Positions 31,578-44,502 of a stretch of 64,000 bases of DNA are shown in pieces. Both the position numbers and the translations under genes were made by a program. The stretch covers positions 13,628,287 to 13,692,286 of the forward strand of contig NC_058163.1 in the NCBI RefSeq assembly GCF_020080835.1, read 5' to 3'. Each line of letters starts with the position of its first letter. Position 1 is the first letter of the stretch. Source of the stretch: Cotesia glomerata. Lineage: Eukaryota > Arthropoda > Insecta > Hymenoptera > Braconidae. The notes beneath the pieces are model-generated. The model worked only from the letters and a program-made list of their open reading frames with translations. It was not told the origin of the DNA and did not search any database.

Positions 31578-34500
31578 TCACGAGTATCCAGCCTGGAAAC
31601 GGTTGGGAAATCTTACTCGTCTTCCTGTCCTTGTCTGCCTTGGGTTGTCAACCCTTAGTAGAATGCCCGGATCCGGTTCTGGCGATGCTGGAAATTCGGG
31701 TGGAATTGGAAGTTTTGGTGCTGGTTGGACTTCTCGATGATGTTGATGCTCTGGTGGAGCCGCGGGGTTTCTTGGGCGTCCACGTCGTGGACGTGCGATG
31801 ATCACCTCGTCGTCTGGCTCCACTTGTTCTGGCTGCTGTTGTGAGAGCTCTGGTGGATTTACAGGCCCTCTTGGATGGCCGCGTCGTGGAAGAGCGATGA
31901 CAACCTCGTCATCTGGTTCCTCCAGTTCTGGTCCTTCGATGTCGCTTGCCATTGTGTATGCCGGTTTCAGACGATCAACTGTGACTGTAGTGTTTCTACC
32001 ATCCATGTTGACGGTGAAAAACCTATCAGCTCTGCTGATAACCGGATAAGGTCCTGTATATGGTTGTTGAAGCGGTTGTTTGGGTCCGTCGTATCGCACA
32101 AACACATGACTGGCTGTAGTAAGATCCTTGAACACGAAGATCTTTTTCTCGCCATGTCGATTTATAGCTGCTGGACGTAGTTGCTGGAACCGTTTTCTGA
32201 GTTCTTTGATGAAGGTCGCCGCACCAGAATCGTCATTCTGTGGTACACGTGACGTTAGGAACTCGCCTGGAATACGTAAAGGTTGACCGTACAACATCTC
32301 TGCAGTTGTAGTGCCCAAATCTTCCTTCCAAGCTGAGCGAATGCCCAGCATGACTGATGGTAGTGCTTCTGTCCATCGGTCTTGATGACAGCGAATAGCT
32401 GCTTTTAGTTGCCTGTGAAAACGCTCGACCATGCCGTTTGCTGCAGGATGATAAGCCGTTGTTCGGATGTGAGTCGTGCCGGCTATTTGATTTAGATATC
32501 TGAATAAGTTAGACTCGAACTGCCGACCTTGGTCCGTGGTAACGCGCAGTGGAACACCAAATCGCGCGATCCAGTTATCAAAAAACGCTCGAGCAACTGT
32601 CACAGCTCCCTGATCTGGGAGTGGAACTACCTCTGGCCAACGGGAGAACCTGTCTATCATAGTTAAGCAATACCGATTGCCATCGCAATGCGGCATAATG
32701 ATTAAATCTAAATGGACATGTTCAAACCTGGACGATGGAGGGGCAAACGACCCAACTGGAGCTGAGACGTGGCGAGTGACCTTGGATCGCTGACACTTGA
32801 GACAACATCTAGCCCATCTCCTACAATCTGCCCTCATAGATGGCCAGATATACCGCTGTGCTGCAAGTTTGCATGTTGCATTAGCTCCAGGATGCGACAG
32901 CTGGTGAACGGAGTTGAATGCTGCTTGTCTGAACGGTTCAGTGATGAACGGGCGGGGTACCGCAGTCGAAACATCACACATAACCATGATGCCTGATCCT
33001 GGAATTGGGACTAGTTTTAGCTGGAGCGCTGAGGATTGGTGTTGCAGGTCCAAAAGCTCCTGATCTGTCTTTTGAGATTCTGCTAACGCCTCGTAGTCGA
33101 TTGTAGACTCCAATTCCTCAATGCGTGATAGTTCATCAGCAATGACGTTCTCTTGGCCTGACACATGACGGATGTCCGTAGAAAACTGGCCAACGAAGTC
33201 CAAGTGACGTTGTTGACGTGGTGAACACTGCACTGATCTTAACTTAAAAGCAAAGGTTAGAGGTTTATGGTCACTATAAATAGAAAACTCATATGCTCAC
33301 TAACCCATTGTTGTAGAACTGCTCCGACGCCTACATCAGAGGCATCCGTGAAAATGGCTAGTAGAGCTTCTGACTTCGGGTGGACCAACAGTGTGGCTTG
33401 CGTCAAGCTTTCCTTGCATGTCTCGAATGCGGCGACTGCTGCAGGGGTCCACTTGACTGGTGCACGGCCTTTAATGTCTCCTCGAAGTAGCTCGTTCAGC
33501 GGTGCCTGGATGTCTGCAGCTTTGGGTATGAACCTACGGTAGAAGTTCAACATACCCAAAAACTGACAAAGTTGTTTACCTGTCGTTGGTTGAGGGAACG
33601 AGCGAATAGTCTCCACTTTTTCGGGCAATGGACGCGTGCCCTCTCTGGAAACCATGTACCCAAGGAATTCGACCTCGGACACGCCGAAGATACACTTGTT
33701 GGGATTTATCACCACACCATAACTCTCCAACCTCTCGCAGAGTGTCCTGAGATGTTTCATGTGCTCTTCCGGTGACGATGAGGCGATAAGGATGTCATCA
33801 ATATAGGCGTAACAAAAGTCCAAACCGCGAAGTACCTCGTCCATGAAGCGCTGGAACGTTTGGGCTGCGTTTCGGAGTCCAAATGTTATAAATGGAAACT
33901 CAAATAAGCCGAACGGCGTCGTAATGGCTGTCTTTTGAATGTCCTCCGGAGCTACTGGTATCTGATTAAAAGCGCGAACCAAATCAATTCGGGAAAATAT
34001 TTTCTTACCGTGAAGCAAATATAAGAAGTCGTGGATGTGCCGCACAGCATATTTGTCCGGTCTGGTCCGGCTGTTGAGGCCTCTGTAGTCTCCGCATGGA
34101 CGCCACTCGTCATCCTTCTTAAGGACCATGTGTAGAGGTGCAGCCCAGGGACTCTTTGACGGTCGTGCAAGTCCTAGGCGCATCATGGCTTCGAACTCCT
34201 TCTTCGCTGCCAACAGTTTGTCGGGAGCCAATCGCCTTGGCTTCAGTGCCACTGGTGGTCCTGGTGTCGTTATGATGTGGTGTTGAGTCTGATGCTCCAC
34301 TTCTCCTGGAGCACCACATGGTCGCGTAATCGATGGAAATTCCTCCAGGAGTTTATGGTATTCGGAAGAGCCTGAGATGACCCTGATGCCCGGGTCCTCG
34401 CACTGAATTATCTCACCAACAAGACCAATTTTCGTGGTTGTATCTATTAGCCTGCCGTTCTTGAGATCAACCAGCAGTCCATAATGCGACAGGAGGTCTG

Positions 34501-34813
34501 CGCCGATGATAGGCTTGGAAACATCTGCGATTAAAAACCTCCATGTGAAGTCTCGCCTTAGCCCAAGATTTAGTGTAAACGTCGCAACACCATATATATA
34601 AATCGGTGTACCGTTGGCCGCAGAAAGTTCGTATGTTGCTTTCTTACACGGTCCGCGGTAAATTTTGCGCGGAATCACACACAAGTCCGCTCCAGTGTCG
34701 ATCAGGAAACGCATACCTGATTCACGGTCCCGGACAAATAGACGGCTGTGGGTTATTGGGCGAGTGTCGTCGGCCGCCATTAACGACCGCCCTGGTCGTT
34801 TCCCGGCGTCCAA
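31578..34813 (-). pseudogene. pol: Ty3/gypsy pol (protease, RT, RNase H, integrase), broken
   Basis: Two frames, 34813-33257 and 33233-31578, make up one pol. Order: protease with FLIDTGAD (near residue 39), reverse transcriptase with YAYIDDILIAS, start of RNase H (FTDASDVGVGAVLQQW), then SDHKPLTFAF. Integrase follows with the H-H-C-C finger (HQLSHPG, CLKCQRSK), DLIIMPHCDG, TTDQGRQF and HPAANGMVERFHR, then a Pro/Arg-rich tail with two copies of an EPDDEVIIA.PRRG.PR block. Compared with gypsy elements, about 40 residues of RNase H are missing between LQQW and SDHKPL, together with a frame change near 33260-33300. This copy could not make a full polyprotein. Pol follows gag in the same frame after one stop. 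Confidence 0.93.
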
Positions 34814-35620
34814 TTACACGGGGAAGTACAATGATGCTTTGTCGGCAAATATCCAATGATACCAGCACATATCTGGAGGGCGTGGGCCCCGTTGACGTGA
34901 CCGAGAGCGGGGTATCTCTTGAGAATTCTGAACTCGATGGGGTGTCTGGGATTTGCCGCGCCTATAAAATTCTGCTTTCTTTCCACGGGAGTTCATGCTG
35001 CCTAGATGGTTCTTGATCTCCGCTATCTCTAGGCGCAGTTGTTGCATCGCTAGGGCAAGTTGTGTATCCTGCGTTACCGCCACCTCTGAGATTGACGGGC
35101 GCGAGGGCAGCAATCCATGAATAATGTCGGCGACCTCTGCCATAGCTGTGACGCCCTTTTTCTGCTGGGTGGCCATCGCCGTTTGATACTTTTCTGGTAA
35201 ACCCCGTAGCCACAGTGTCTTGAGAAGACTGTCAGGAAACGATGATCCAGCTTGCGCTTGTAATCGGCGAAGATATTGCGACGGTTTCTCGTCGCCCATT
35301 TTCTCTCCTTCAAGCAGCTTGCGGGTCTTCTACTCTTGACTGATGCTCAACCTTTTGATAAGCTGCTCTTTCAGCTCGTCGTACAGGGCAGCAGAAAGCG
35401 GTTTCATAATGATGTCCCGCACTTCGGTCACGTACCGCGAAGGTATTGATGATAATACTTGCAGGTACTGCTGCTGCTTATCGATGATGCGGTTTCTTAA
35501 AAATTGAGATTCGACCATCGCGAATCACATCTCGGGATCTGCCGCAACGAACTCGGGAAATCGTTGTGAGGCCACTACCGTCACCGCATTGCCTCCATTT
35601 AATTCCTCACCGTTAACCAT
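34814..35620 (-). pseudogene. gag: Ty3/gypsy gag, with stops
   Basis: The frame begins at the ATG at 35618-35620 (MVNGEELNGG) and runs to a TAA at 34814-34816. It is interrupted by a TGA after DPEM (near 35525) and a TAG after LSISQE (near 35328). It has the helical gag layout of gypsy elements (GLPEKYQTAMA, then a basic Arg/Ser-rich tail) and a finger-like MCWYHW motif. The rest of the cysteine motif lies in another frame (HCTSPC), so a frameshift sits near 34840. Gag packages the RNA. Gag and pol may have formed one frame in the intact element. Confidence 0.85.
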
Positions 35621-35801
35621 TTTAATTTTTTTAATCTATCGACTACAAATTTAAGTAAGATTGATCACACGCGCATAAAATACTCACTTGATTTGCAATA
35701 CCCACAAATCACCAGAAGAAAATAAAAATTACGCGATATAAATCTGATTTAAATTGAAATTTAAAACGCGAATTATTATTCAAAACTAGGGGTCACCACT
35801 T
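35621..35801 (-). other. Gypsy 5' leader
   Basis: Between the 5' LTR and gag. It contains the candidate primer-binding site TGGTGACCCC (minus strand, near 35796). Confidence 0.5.
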
Positions 35802-36207
35802 TGGGATGTTAGGGCATTGAGTTATTTAGTGATGTAAACGAAGATATACAATTATAATTTTTATTTAAACATATTTAATTGCTAATACACGCGTGTACTT
35901 AAAACGAGGTGAAGTTACAATTATGCGATACGAAGCTTAGGGGCCACTCGGTCGAACTGAAAATTTTCAAGTGTTCATCTCGGCCTCCGACCTCTCCTGG
36001 GGTAGGGGGTACTCGATGGAAGTATATAGAAAATATATTAAGGGTAGGAGTACTTAGTTGTACGTAAGTATGGGAAATTGATATACGTAGGTACATGTAC
36101 AGGAAAGATTCTCTAGGTACACACAAATTATAGAATTGATATACGTAGGTACATGTACAAGATAGATTCTCAAATTATAGAAAAGTAGAAGTATTTTAGT
36201 TAAAAGA
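35802..36207 (-). mobile_element. 5' LTR of the gypsy element, inner part
   Basis: Matches 30477-30886 with few differences. It stops at TTAAAAGA, where a non-LTR retrotransposon has inserted. The LTR resumes at 44503. The direct repeat AAAGA (36203-36207 and 44503-44507) is the likely target duplication. Confidence 0.9.
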
Positions 36208-36290
36208 TTGATTGATAAATTTATTTATGCCAAGGCACAGGCCAAATGGCAATTTAAATACAAAATATTTACATCTTAAAAATAAAAAAA
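36208..36290 (-). mobile_element. 3' tail of the inserted LINE
   Basis: On the minus strand this reads GTGCCTTGGCATAAATAAAT and ends in ATCAATCAA, typical of a short 3' tail of a jockey/CR1-like LINE. It is separated from its coding part (43178-44502) by the Helentron. Confidence 0.7.
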
Positions 36291-36468
36291 TGTGTGTGTG
36301 CGATTCACACACGATAGAAGTGAAACTTCAGTGAATCGACAAAAGAATGAGATGAATATTTATAACAAGGGTAGGATAATTACAAAGTTTAATTGTTCAA
36401 AAATGAAAGTATTTTGATTAATTTTAAAAGATATTTTATATTTTATTTAACATATGTTACATAATCTA

Positions 36469-39400
36469 TTACTCAAGTTCCATATTTTCAGTTTCAACAA
36501 ATGATACAAGAGGCTTATGATAACTAAAATACGATACAAATATTTTAGTTTCAATTTGGTTGATATATCTTTGGAACACTGCATCTATTACCGTTTTTGA
36601 TCTTGTAGTTGATTGAGTGCGATTGTTACACATTTTTAAATAAAATGTTGTATCGAGAAACTCAATCAAAGGAAGCGCTGTATCTGATGCAAAATTTATG
36701 TTAAAATCCCCACTTAAAATCATCGGAATTTTATCATAATTCTTTTTGAGAATTCGCGATACCTCTGGGGTATATTTGATCAAATTTTCATGTATAAATT
36801 CAATAACTGATTTTATTGATTGGTTGGGAAAGATGTAAATTGCTACGATCAAAATTAAATCTCCTTGGTCATTTCTGCTCTCACAGGCACATATTTCTCC
36901 AACTTTCGAAAGCTGAACAGACAATGATTCTATCTGTTGTGCATTGAGATCCATTTGTGGCGTAACAACACGGGCTCCATCATTTACGTTGTGATAAATT
37001 GCTACTCCGCCTGCCCTCGTACGTGGTCTTTTGTAATTAACAACAATATTAAAATTTGGAATGTCTACAATATCTTCATTATTCATCCATGTCTCCGAAA
37101 GAATTAAAAAATTTGACGATGACACTATATTGTCATGTTGCAGATCTTGTACATGAGCTCGTAAGCTTTGACAGTTAAAGGTAAACAGTGACATCCCTTT
37201 TCTTTTATTTAAGAAATCATATAAAACATTTGTAATTGTCTCAAGTCGATTCAAGTTCAGCCTTCGAAATTCATGTTGTAGATCAATTGTAGATACTGAC
37301 GCTCTTCGGCCATGGTAAAATTTTTATCATTTTTTTGAAACGAGATATAAGCCGTTTATTGATGTAACTCGTGATAATGCGACGTACAGGAGTTGTTGAA
37401 CGTGTGATTTATCATATTCATATACAATCTCACCAAAAGTAGCTCCCTGGGACTTGTGAATCGTCATTGCACATGCAGAGACTAATGGGAAATGATTACG
37501 TTTTACAATAACGGTTTTATTAGGTACTAGTGGTATAGATGATGTTCTGCGATCTATTGGTACTGCCAGTGGATGAAGATTATTGTTTTGAATTGATGCC
37601 GCTGCCTTTCTTCTCAATTTTTCTCCGATTTTTGGAGATTCTGGAAATTCTAGCCATAAACGACCTATCTCTCCTTTGTCATTATATTCAATGAAAATTA
37701 ATTTTCCCGTCGCACCATTTGCTAATCCATCTGATACATCGATGTTAGTTGTTATCATGTATGGTTTGTTCAAAACCAATGTAATTTGATATGGCAAACC
37801 TCCTGTATCAATAGTTGACATTTTATGTAATTTTTGACGCATAGAAGTTTGCTGTTCAACATTTCTACATCCAATATATATATCAGTTGCCTCTGAATTC
37901 ACTTTTTCTTCTATAGAATTCAAAATTTTATTGTTGTATTCAGCAACTGAATGATTATTAAAAACAAATCGTATACCGTCTGGACAAAGTCTCTCAGCTT
38001 CTTCTTCAGAGTAAATCCGTGACTCAATTAAATCTAGCTCTTCCTGATCTAACAACTGTCCATTACCAATTTTTGTTAATATTGTTGCAAAACTTTGATT
38101 AGCTTGTCGCATAACTTCGTTTAGTTCGAAAAATTTCAACCCTCGCCATAGTGTTGAACCTGCTATTTGTCGTTTTATTTGTTTGTAAATTGGGGTAGCA
38201 CGAACTGGCGGTAGTTGACGTAGATCACCAATCAAAATTATATCTAATCCACCAAAATGGACTTCAAAATTACCGGTGATTTGCTTTAACCTTGAATCTA
38301 TTTGGGACAACAACTCGGCTCCAATCATACTAATTTCATCGATAATCAATACACGAACATATTTAAAAAGTGATCTATATTGTTGGGCTACTTCAATTGA
38401 TAAAGGAAGCAACTTTGAAAGACTTATCTTCAGTGCAGTGTGTACTGTTGTCCCATTGATAGCCACAGCAGCTTTACCAGTAGAAGCACAAGCGATATAA
38501 GCATTACAAAACCCATCACTTTCAGAATATCGATTATAAATTTCCATTAATAATTTAATAACAAATGTTTTACCACATCCAGCTGGTCCTGTAAAAATAT
38601 TTGCAGCGGAGGAGGATCTTCCAACTGAAGATTGTAAATGACGTGCATCAAAAGTTCCTTTTGTTTTTGGTTTGCCATTTTCATCAGCTCATAATATTGG
38701 TCGTTAGGCATTAAATTTTCTTTCCGTTTTGCAATGGCACCAAGTTTATTTAGGGTTGCGAGACGTAAATCACTGTTTACATCCGAATTCGGATTGTCAT
38801 ATAGCGTTTGGAATGGATTAATTTCTGGAAATCTAGTGGCAATATCATGAATCTCATCGTCATCGTCTGCTTCTTCATTTTCGCGACATAGTTTTCGGCA
38901 TAGCTCTATAGTTTTATTAATGTCTAAGTCAGATTCAAACTCTTTACGTCGCTCCAGAATTTGATTTTCATTTTCGTCGTAAATCCTAATAAATTTCATC
39001 TCTTCAAGAATCTCGAATTCTTCATTCCGAAATGGGATATGCAAAGTCACCATTTCTCTTTTATACTCATTTATATCTGAGGCTATGTCATAATTCCTAT
39101 AACGAATGATGCGTTGTTGCTTTCGACGAATATAATCACCTTGCGAATTTTTAGTAAAATTAGCAACGAATTGTGCAAGTGATAATTCTTCCATTTCTTG
39201 TGGCCGCTTCTCGTATTTATCAAACCAGTTTTCCTTCCAAATACTTGTTGAATCTTCATCGATATTTAATTCATCTAATTCTTTTTGTGTTCGTCTAATA
39301 CGCTGTCGTTCAATAGGCCAAACGGTGGGAATATAAACTATGGAGACTGAACTTCTAGACATAGGTTCACGAAGAAGGTACCACGCTGCTTCCTGGCTTG

Positions 39401-42219
39401 TTAATTCAACGGTGTTGAGCATATTAACACTCATTTTTCTAGTTATTTCTACTATATCAAACTCAGGGTTTTCATCCATGATTTCATGAATTTGTCTTTG
39501 TAAATTACTTATACCCCTATTAGTTTTATTGACATATTCAACAACATACGCTGCACATGAGTATTCTTCGATAATAAATTGCATATCTGTATTTGATTGT
39601 AAGACATTGAGAATAAAAAGGATTGAAAGGGTTGTGCCATTTTTCTTTAGGTTGTCGCTTCAAAAATACTTTAGGTCTGGTAATTCCAGCTTCAAGAATA
39701 TGAAAATAATCATTATCAGAAGTTATATGATTTTGTGCATAAAACATTTCAATATTCTCGTAATCATTGTTCTCAAGATTAATTTGTATTTGTTTATACT
39801 GCTTAGCGTAATCAGCATATCCTGGATGATCTTTCTGCATTGGTTTTAATATTGTAGTGGATTTACATGGCATAAATGGAGCATCAAATCGGCATTTCTG
39901 AGGTTGATTGGCATGTACTTTTTTATAACAGGTAAAGGTATGTTTGTGACTTTGCAAGCGAATATGTCCAGAAGCTTCTGATGAAGAAATTGATATCAAT
40001 TGATCAATCATCATTACAGTATCTTGATAGTTTGTACCAAGAGGATCTGATGGAGCGTCATTCAGCCACAATAAAATATGTGCATGAGGACTACCACGAT
40101 GCTGAAATTCAATTCGTTTAAAATAGTCGACAACATAATAATTTCCAAATGGGCTGTTCTTCTTTGATTGGAGAATAGTTATCAATATATTGACTATTTT
40201 ATTAAAATAGATAGCACAGGTCACAGCATCTTCATTCACTAGTGTAGTCTTAGATATGTAATCCAGTGACGCAGCTTGTTCAGCTGAAATTTCAGTACCG
40301 TTATTTTTAATTTGTACAATAATTGTATTAAATTGGTCCATCCGATTTCATTGGCACTCAAAGTAAGAAACATCGTAGGTTTTCCTAGTTGCCGAATCAT
40401 CGCAAAAAGATCTCTTTTTCGATCGCTCCAATACCATACTGAATTTGGTATTGAGCGCAGAAAAGCTAAATTACTTTCGATACAATTATTAATGTAGTCA
40501 GCTGACTCAACTTGCTGCCGTGTAATATTAGTATTTTTTCCCACATGTTTAAATGCAATCGTAAGCGAGTCACGAACTCTTAACCTCATAATTTTCATTG
40601 CTAGATATAATAAATGATGTGGAGTAACTCCACGCCGATCTGATCTTCGTAATTCGCTAGTTGCTATTGCGAACGGTGTTGCATTTACTCCCTCTCTGAA
40701 TTTTCGGAAATGACCCAAATAAATCGATGGGAAAGAAAGTTCTTCGGCATGTTCATCAAAAATTATACTTTTGGGAATATTATATTCTCCAGGAGCGATC
40801 CGTAAATACATATCTTCATTCCAAAGTAGAGTTTTCTGTTGTGCTGTTAGACTCTCTTCGACCGGTATATCTTCACTCATTTCTTCTAGATCGATTTCAT
40901 TATTACTATTATTGTTGAAGAAGCTTTCATCAATTTTAATATCGTAAAATAAATAAAGTGGAGTTTGAAGCAAATACTGAAGCCATGCACGAATTGTCCT
41001 TTTATTAACTAGTCCCATTAAATAGCTTGATCTATGTATTATTTTTCTTTTTAATGTGTACGTTAATACAGTAATCATCATCGACATTACGGGGTAAGAG
41101 TTTTACCATATTGTTTACCTCGACTGGTACATTAATGATTTGTCCATAAATTCCATATTGCCCATGAACATGTCGTAACCGTCGAATTTGCATAAATGGA
41201 ACTCGTGGTGAGACAAGTCTTTCCGAAATTAAGTCAAGCGGTGGTAAAACCTCAGGTATTTTTTCATATTTAAAACCGTTATAAGTAGACATTATAGGAA
41301 TCACTTTCCTCCCAATTGCTTGGTAACACGTGTTGCACAGTAAAATATCTTCAACTGTATTGTAATTTTCAACTATTACCCTTAATAATTGTTCATCTTC
41401 AGCACGTGGTGATTTTAAATCTAACTTAAACCACAATCGATCACAAACGGAGCACTTATGACCAAACATATTGTTTAAAAACTTGTCGTTAAATTCTTTA
41501 TGAGCAAACTTATTTCGACGAAACCGTGAGTATGGAATTTCTGGCTGTACATCTACTGGAGGGTTATCTGAAAAAAACAATACAAAGTATGTAACGAGTT
41601 ATCTATCGACTGTGTATTGAGAATCAATTCCTTAAAAACTAAAATTTTTTACATCGTAAATTCGAAAAATGTATATAAAATTAATTTTAAAAACTCATTT
41701 TAAGATAATGATTATTTTCAAATATGGTTATTAAATTATATGTACCATTTAAAAATTATCCACTCTTTAGTTTAAAATTAAATTATTTTTTTTTTTTATC
41801 ATTTTAATTTTGAATTTTTTTACAATTTATTTTACCATTCAAAAATATTCATCCGTCTTAAAATTGTTTTTTTTCCTATAAATCTAAATATTAAATCATT
41901 TTGTTAATTTAAGAATTATTGAATTATTGAATATAAGTTTAAATTAAATTAAATTTTTTTAATATTTTAAATCATGAATTGTAAATTAGGTACATGTTTT
42001 TAAATTAAATTTTTAAGTTTTTAAGTTTTTCATTAAAATTATTATTAAATTGAAAAATTTCTTTAAATTATTTAACATTAAATGATGAAAGTTAGTATTA
42101 ATTATTAGTACTTACAATCATTATTTACTAAATTATATCCCGTTGGAACACTATTTTGTTGCTGAGAGTGGTCTAAAACAGAAAAAAATAAATAAGGTTA
42201 GACACATGATGTATTGAGG

Positions 42220-42290
<71 letters not shown>

Positions 42291-42570
42291 CCATGATCAG
42301 TTTAAAATAAAAATCAAATTTATTGATTGAAAAACATTGATATATTAGTTTATACTTAAAACAGGATTAAAAATATTTACACTTACCATTTATTACATCA
42401 GTCACATTGACACTTATATCTGAACATCTATTTTGATTGTTCAATAATTGTTTTTTACTTGCACGAAACTCGGGACTGCGTTGTGTTGAACTTTTTGCTG
42501 ATTTTTTTTTCATTTTACTTTCATTTTTGCGTCGATATTGACGACACATTTCGGCATTAGTTTTCGGCAT
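36469..42570 (-). pseudogene. Helentron Rep - PIF1 helicase - endonuclease gene
   Basis: 5' exons are 42387-42570 (MPKTNAEMCRQYRRK, donor GTAAGTG), about 42115-42169, then a long exon from about 41570 to 36469. Domains: a cysteine-rich segment (CSVCDRLWF, CNTCYQAIG), then the Rep/HUH nickase with FQHRGSPHAHILLWL and EEYSCAAYVVEYVNK. Next is a PIF1-like helicase with GPAGCGKT (near 38580), LIIDEISMIG, GDLRQLPPV, IHKSQGATF and YVALSRV. The C-terminal endonuclease/exonuclease domain has FTFNCQSLR, LSETW, LSGDFNINF and SYHKPL in place of the usual SDH. Together these nick, unwind and transfer DNA for rolling-circle transposition. About five single-base shifts, mostly in A-runs (near 41040, 40310, 39580, 38620 and 37320), divide what should be one frame. 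The helicase-endonuclease junction continues in frame after one shift, so the endonuclease belongs to this protein. Confidence 0.9.
42220..42288. repeat. (TA)n microsatellite in a Helentron intron
   Basis: About 34 TA repeats between the first and second exon of the Helentron gene. Confidence 0.95.
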
Positions 42571-43177
42571 TTTATAAAATTTATTATTTAGTACAAGATA
42601 TAAAAATACTCACAAACAGTTAAATAATAACACACCACGCTATCTTACTAAAACGCTGTAATACGCAGCCGCATACAGTGTACAGTAAGCTCACGTAGTT
42701 TTCACATGCACTACACACGTTAAATGCTCAAATACAAGCACGTATTAAACAGTGTGCAATATACATACACACTGACATCTGCTCTCTCGCTCTGGCTCAC
42801 AAATTACAGGCGACTATGCTTAGAAGACGGGAGTGGGGACGCTACGAAGTATGGAACAAAGAGGAGAGACCGATAATATACAAATTGTATGTATATTTCT
42901 GTCTCATTCTTTCCCCTGGCTTCATCCTACACATTTTTGTATTTGTGTCTCTTACCTGTCGTTTTTTCGTTGCATCCGGTTTGAAATCACAACGATTCTA
43001 AAGAAGTTTCACTTCAATAATATTAAATGTAAGTACATAGTTCTTAACCTAAATTTTAGAATAATATTGCAAAAACTTTTAACCATTTTTAAACTTTTCT
43101 AAACTGATTCGACTATTATCTCAATTTGAATTTTTTAATTAGTATACAAGTATTGTAATCAACAAATTTAATCTATC

Positions 43178-44502
43178 AATTATTCAATTTATCAACTGTC
43201 TAAATTTAGTAAATAGTCAAAAACTTTATTTTTGAAGACTTCACTGCTACTTGAGTTTACGATTTCTTCTGGTAGTTCTTCCCACAGACGAATCACGGAG
43301 ATTAAGAAGGAGTGTTCCATATAGGTGGTAGCAAAATGAGGTATCTTGAAGGAAGTATGTTTTTTAGCTGCTAGCCTATTGGAACGTCTAACATCAATGT
43401 CTTCAATGAATAGCTCTCGTCAGTACTTGGGCTTTTCAACTCGAAGTAACTTGTAAAAATAACAGCTCATGTAGTACATTCGGCGATACTTTACAGACAA
43501 CCATCCTAGCTCATGTCTGAAAGGTGTAATGTGCTCATCTTTTTTGAGATTAAAAATAAATCTGATAGAGCAGTTAATCGCACGTTGTAGTTTTAAATTG
43601 TTATCAGAAGTTGAGTCGACCAATACAACGGAACAATAGTTAACGAGTGGTAAGATGGTTGCTGATACTAGTAATTTCCTTATAGGAGTTGAAAAGATAT
43701 TTTTCCTTACTTTGAGACAATGCAGAGCTGAGCTCACTTTACTAACTATCTGAGTGACGTGGTAGTTCCATGACAGATTTCTGCTTAGCTGAATACCTAA
43801 GCACTTGGTATAGTTAACGTAGGGTATTATGACACCATTTACTACTGTTGGTGGCAGATCCAAGTCCTCAAGCTTTTTCAACTTACTATTAGAGCCCAAG
43901 ATCATAGCCTTTGTTTTAGCTAGGTTGATTTCCAATCCATGGTCTCTTGCCCAGTCAGCGACTGATTGTGCATCCGAGTTGACCCTCCAGATAGCATCAT
44001 GTAGCTGATAGAAAAAGAAGTGAGAGTATATATATTTGTCGTCAGCAAACAATCCATGCTTGCAATATACCAGCCGCTGAGCCACAGAATTCATGACTAT
44101 TAGAAACAGGATTGGATCCAGAACAGATCCCTGCGGAACACCAAATGACGTTTTGAGTAGTTGAATTGAAGTCCCAAGATCGTTTAATATTGATTGAGAT
44201 CGACCCGACAAGTAAGAGAAGAACCAATTTATTGTTTCCATTGAGAAACCAAGCTCAAATAGCGCAATCAGTATATTTTTGGGATCAACATAGTCGAAAG
44301 CTTTGCTCAAGTCAAACAATACTAATACAGTGAGTTTGCTGTTGTCCATTGCCTGTCGAATATCATCAGTGAATTTCAATAACGCTGTTTGCGTGCTGTG
44401 ATGTTTTCTAAATCCAGACTGAAAAGGATCAAATAGCTCATTATCTTCCAAATATGCTGTCACCTGATTAGCAATAATTAAGGAGATAGATTAGCAATAA
44501 TT
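43178..44502 (-). pseudogene. Non-LTR retrotransposon reverse transcriptase, 5'-truncated
   Basis: The main frame 44463-43420 has the jockey/CR1-type RT order: DPFQSGFRKHHSTQTALL, LVLFDLSKAFDYVD, FGVPQGSVLDPILF, the active-site FADDKYIY, NLAKTKAMILG and LGIQLSRNLSW. After a TGA at 43420 the same protein continues (SNRLAAKK, RLWEELPEEIV) to a stop near 43178, so a single nonsense mutation separates the tail. The 5' part (endonuclease, ORF1) is absent, and truncation is usual for LINE insertions. A 23-bp direct duplication (TTAGCAATAATTAAGGAGATAGA and its near copy) sits at the truncation point, 44468-44512. Clade assignment (CR1/L2 against jockey) is uncertain. Confidence 0.85.

Larger units (their letters stand above)
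36291..43015 (-). mobile_element. Helentron (Helitron2-type) element
   Basis: Ends read on the minus strand. The 5' terminus is GAAGTGAAACTTC (43003-43015). Its exact inverse GAAGTTTCACTTC lies subterminally at the 3' end (36317-36329). It is followed by a terminal hairpin of GTGTGTG/CACACA words ending near 36291. An asymmetric terminal inverted repeat plus a terminal 3' hairpin is the known Helentron layout. LINE sequence continues on both sides. No target duplication is expected and none is seen. Confidence 0.8.

Noticed and set aside
36469..37254. Endonuclease as part of the neighbouring LINE
   Set aside because: It lies downstream of the helicase on the same strand inside the Helentron ends and continues in frame from the helicase after one shift. 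The LINE RT lies on the other side of the Helentron.
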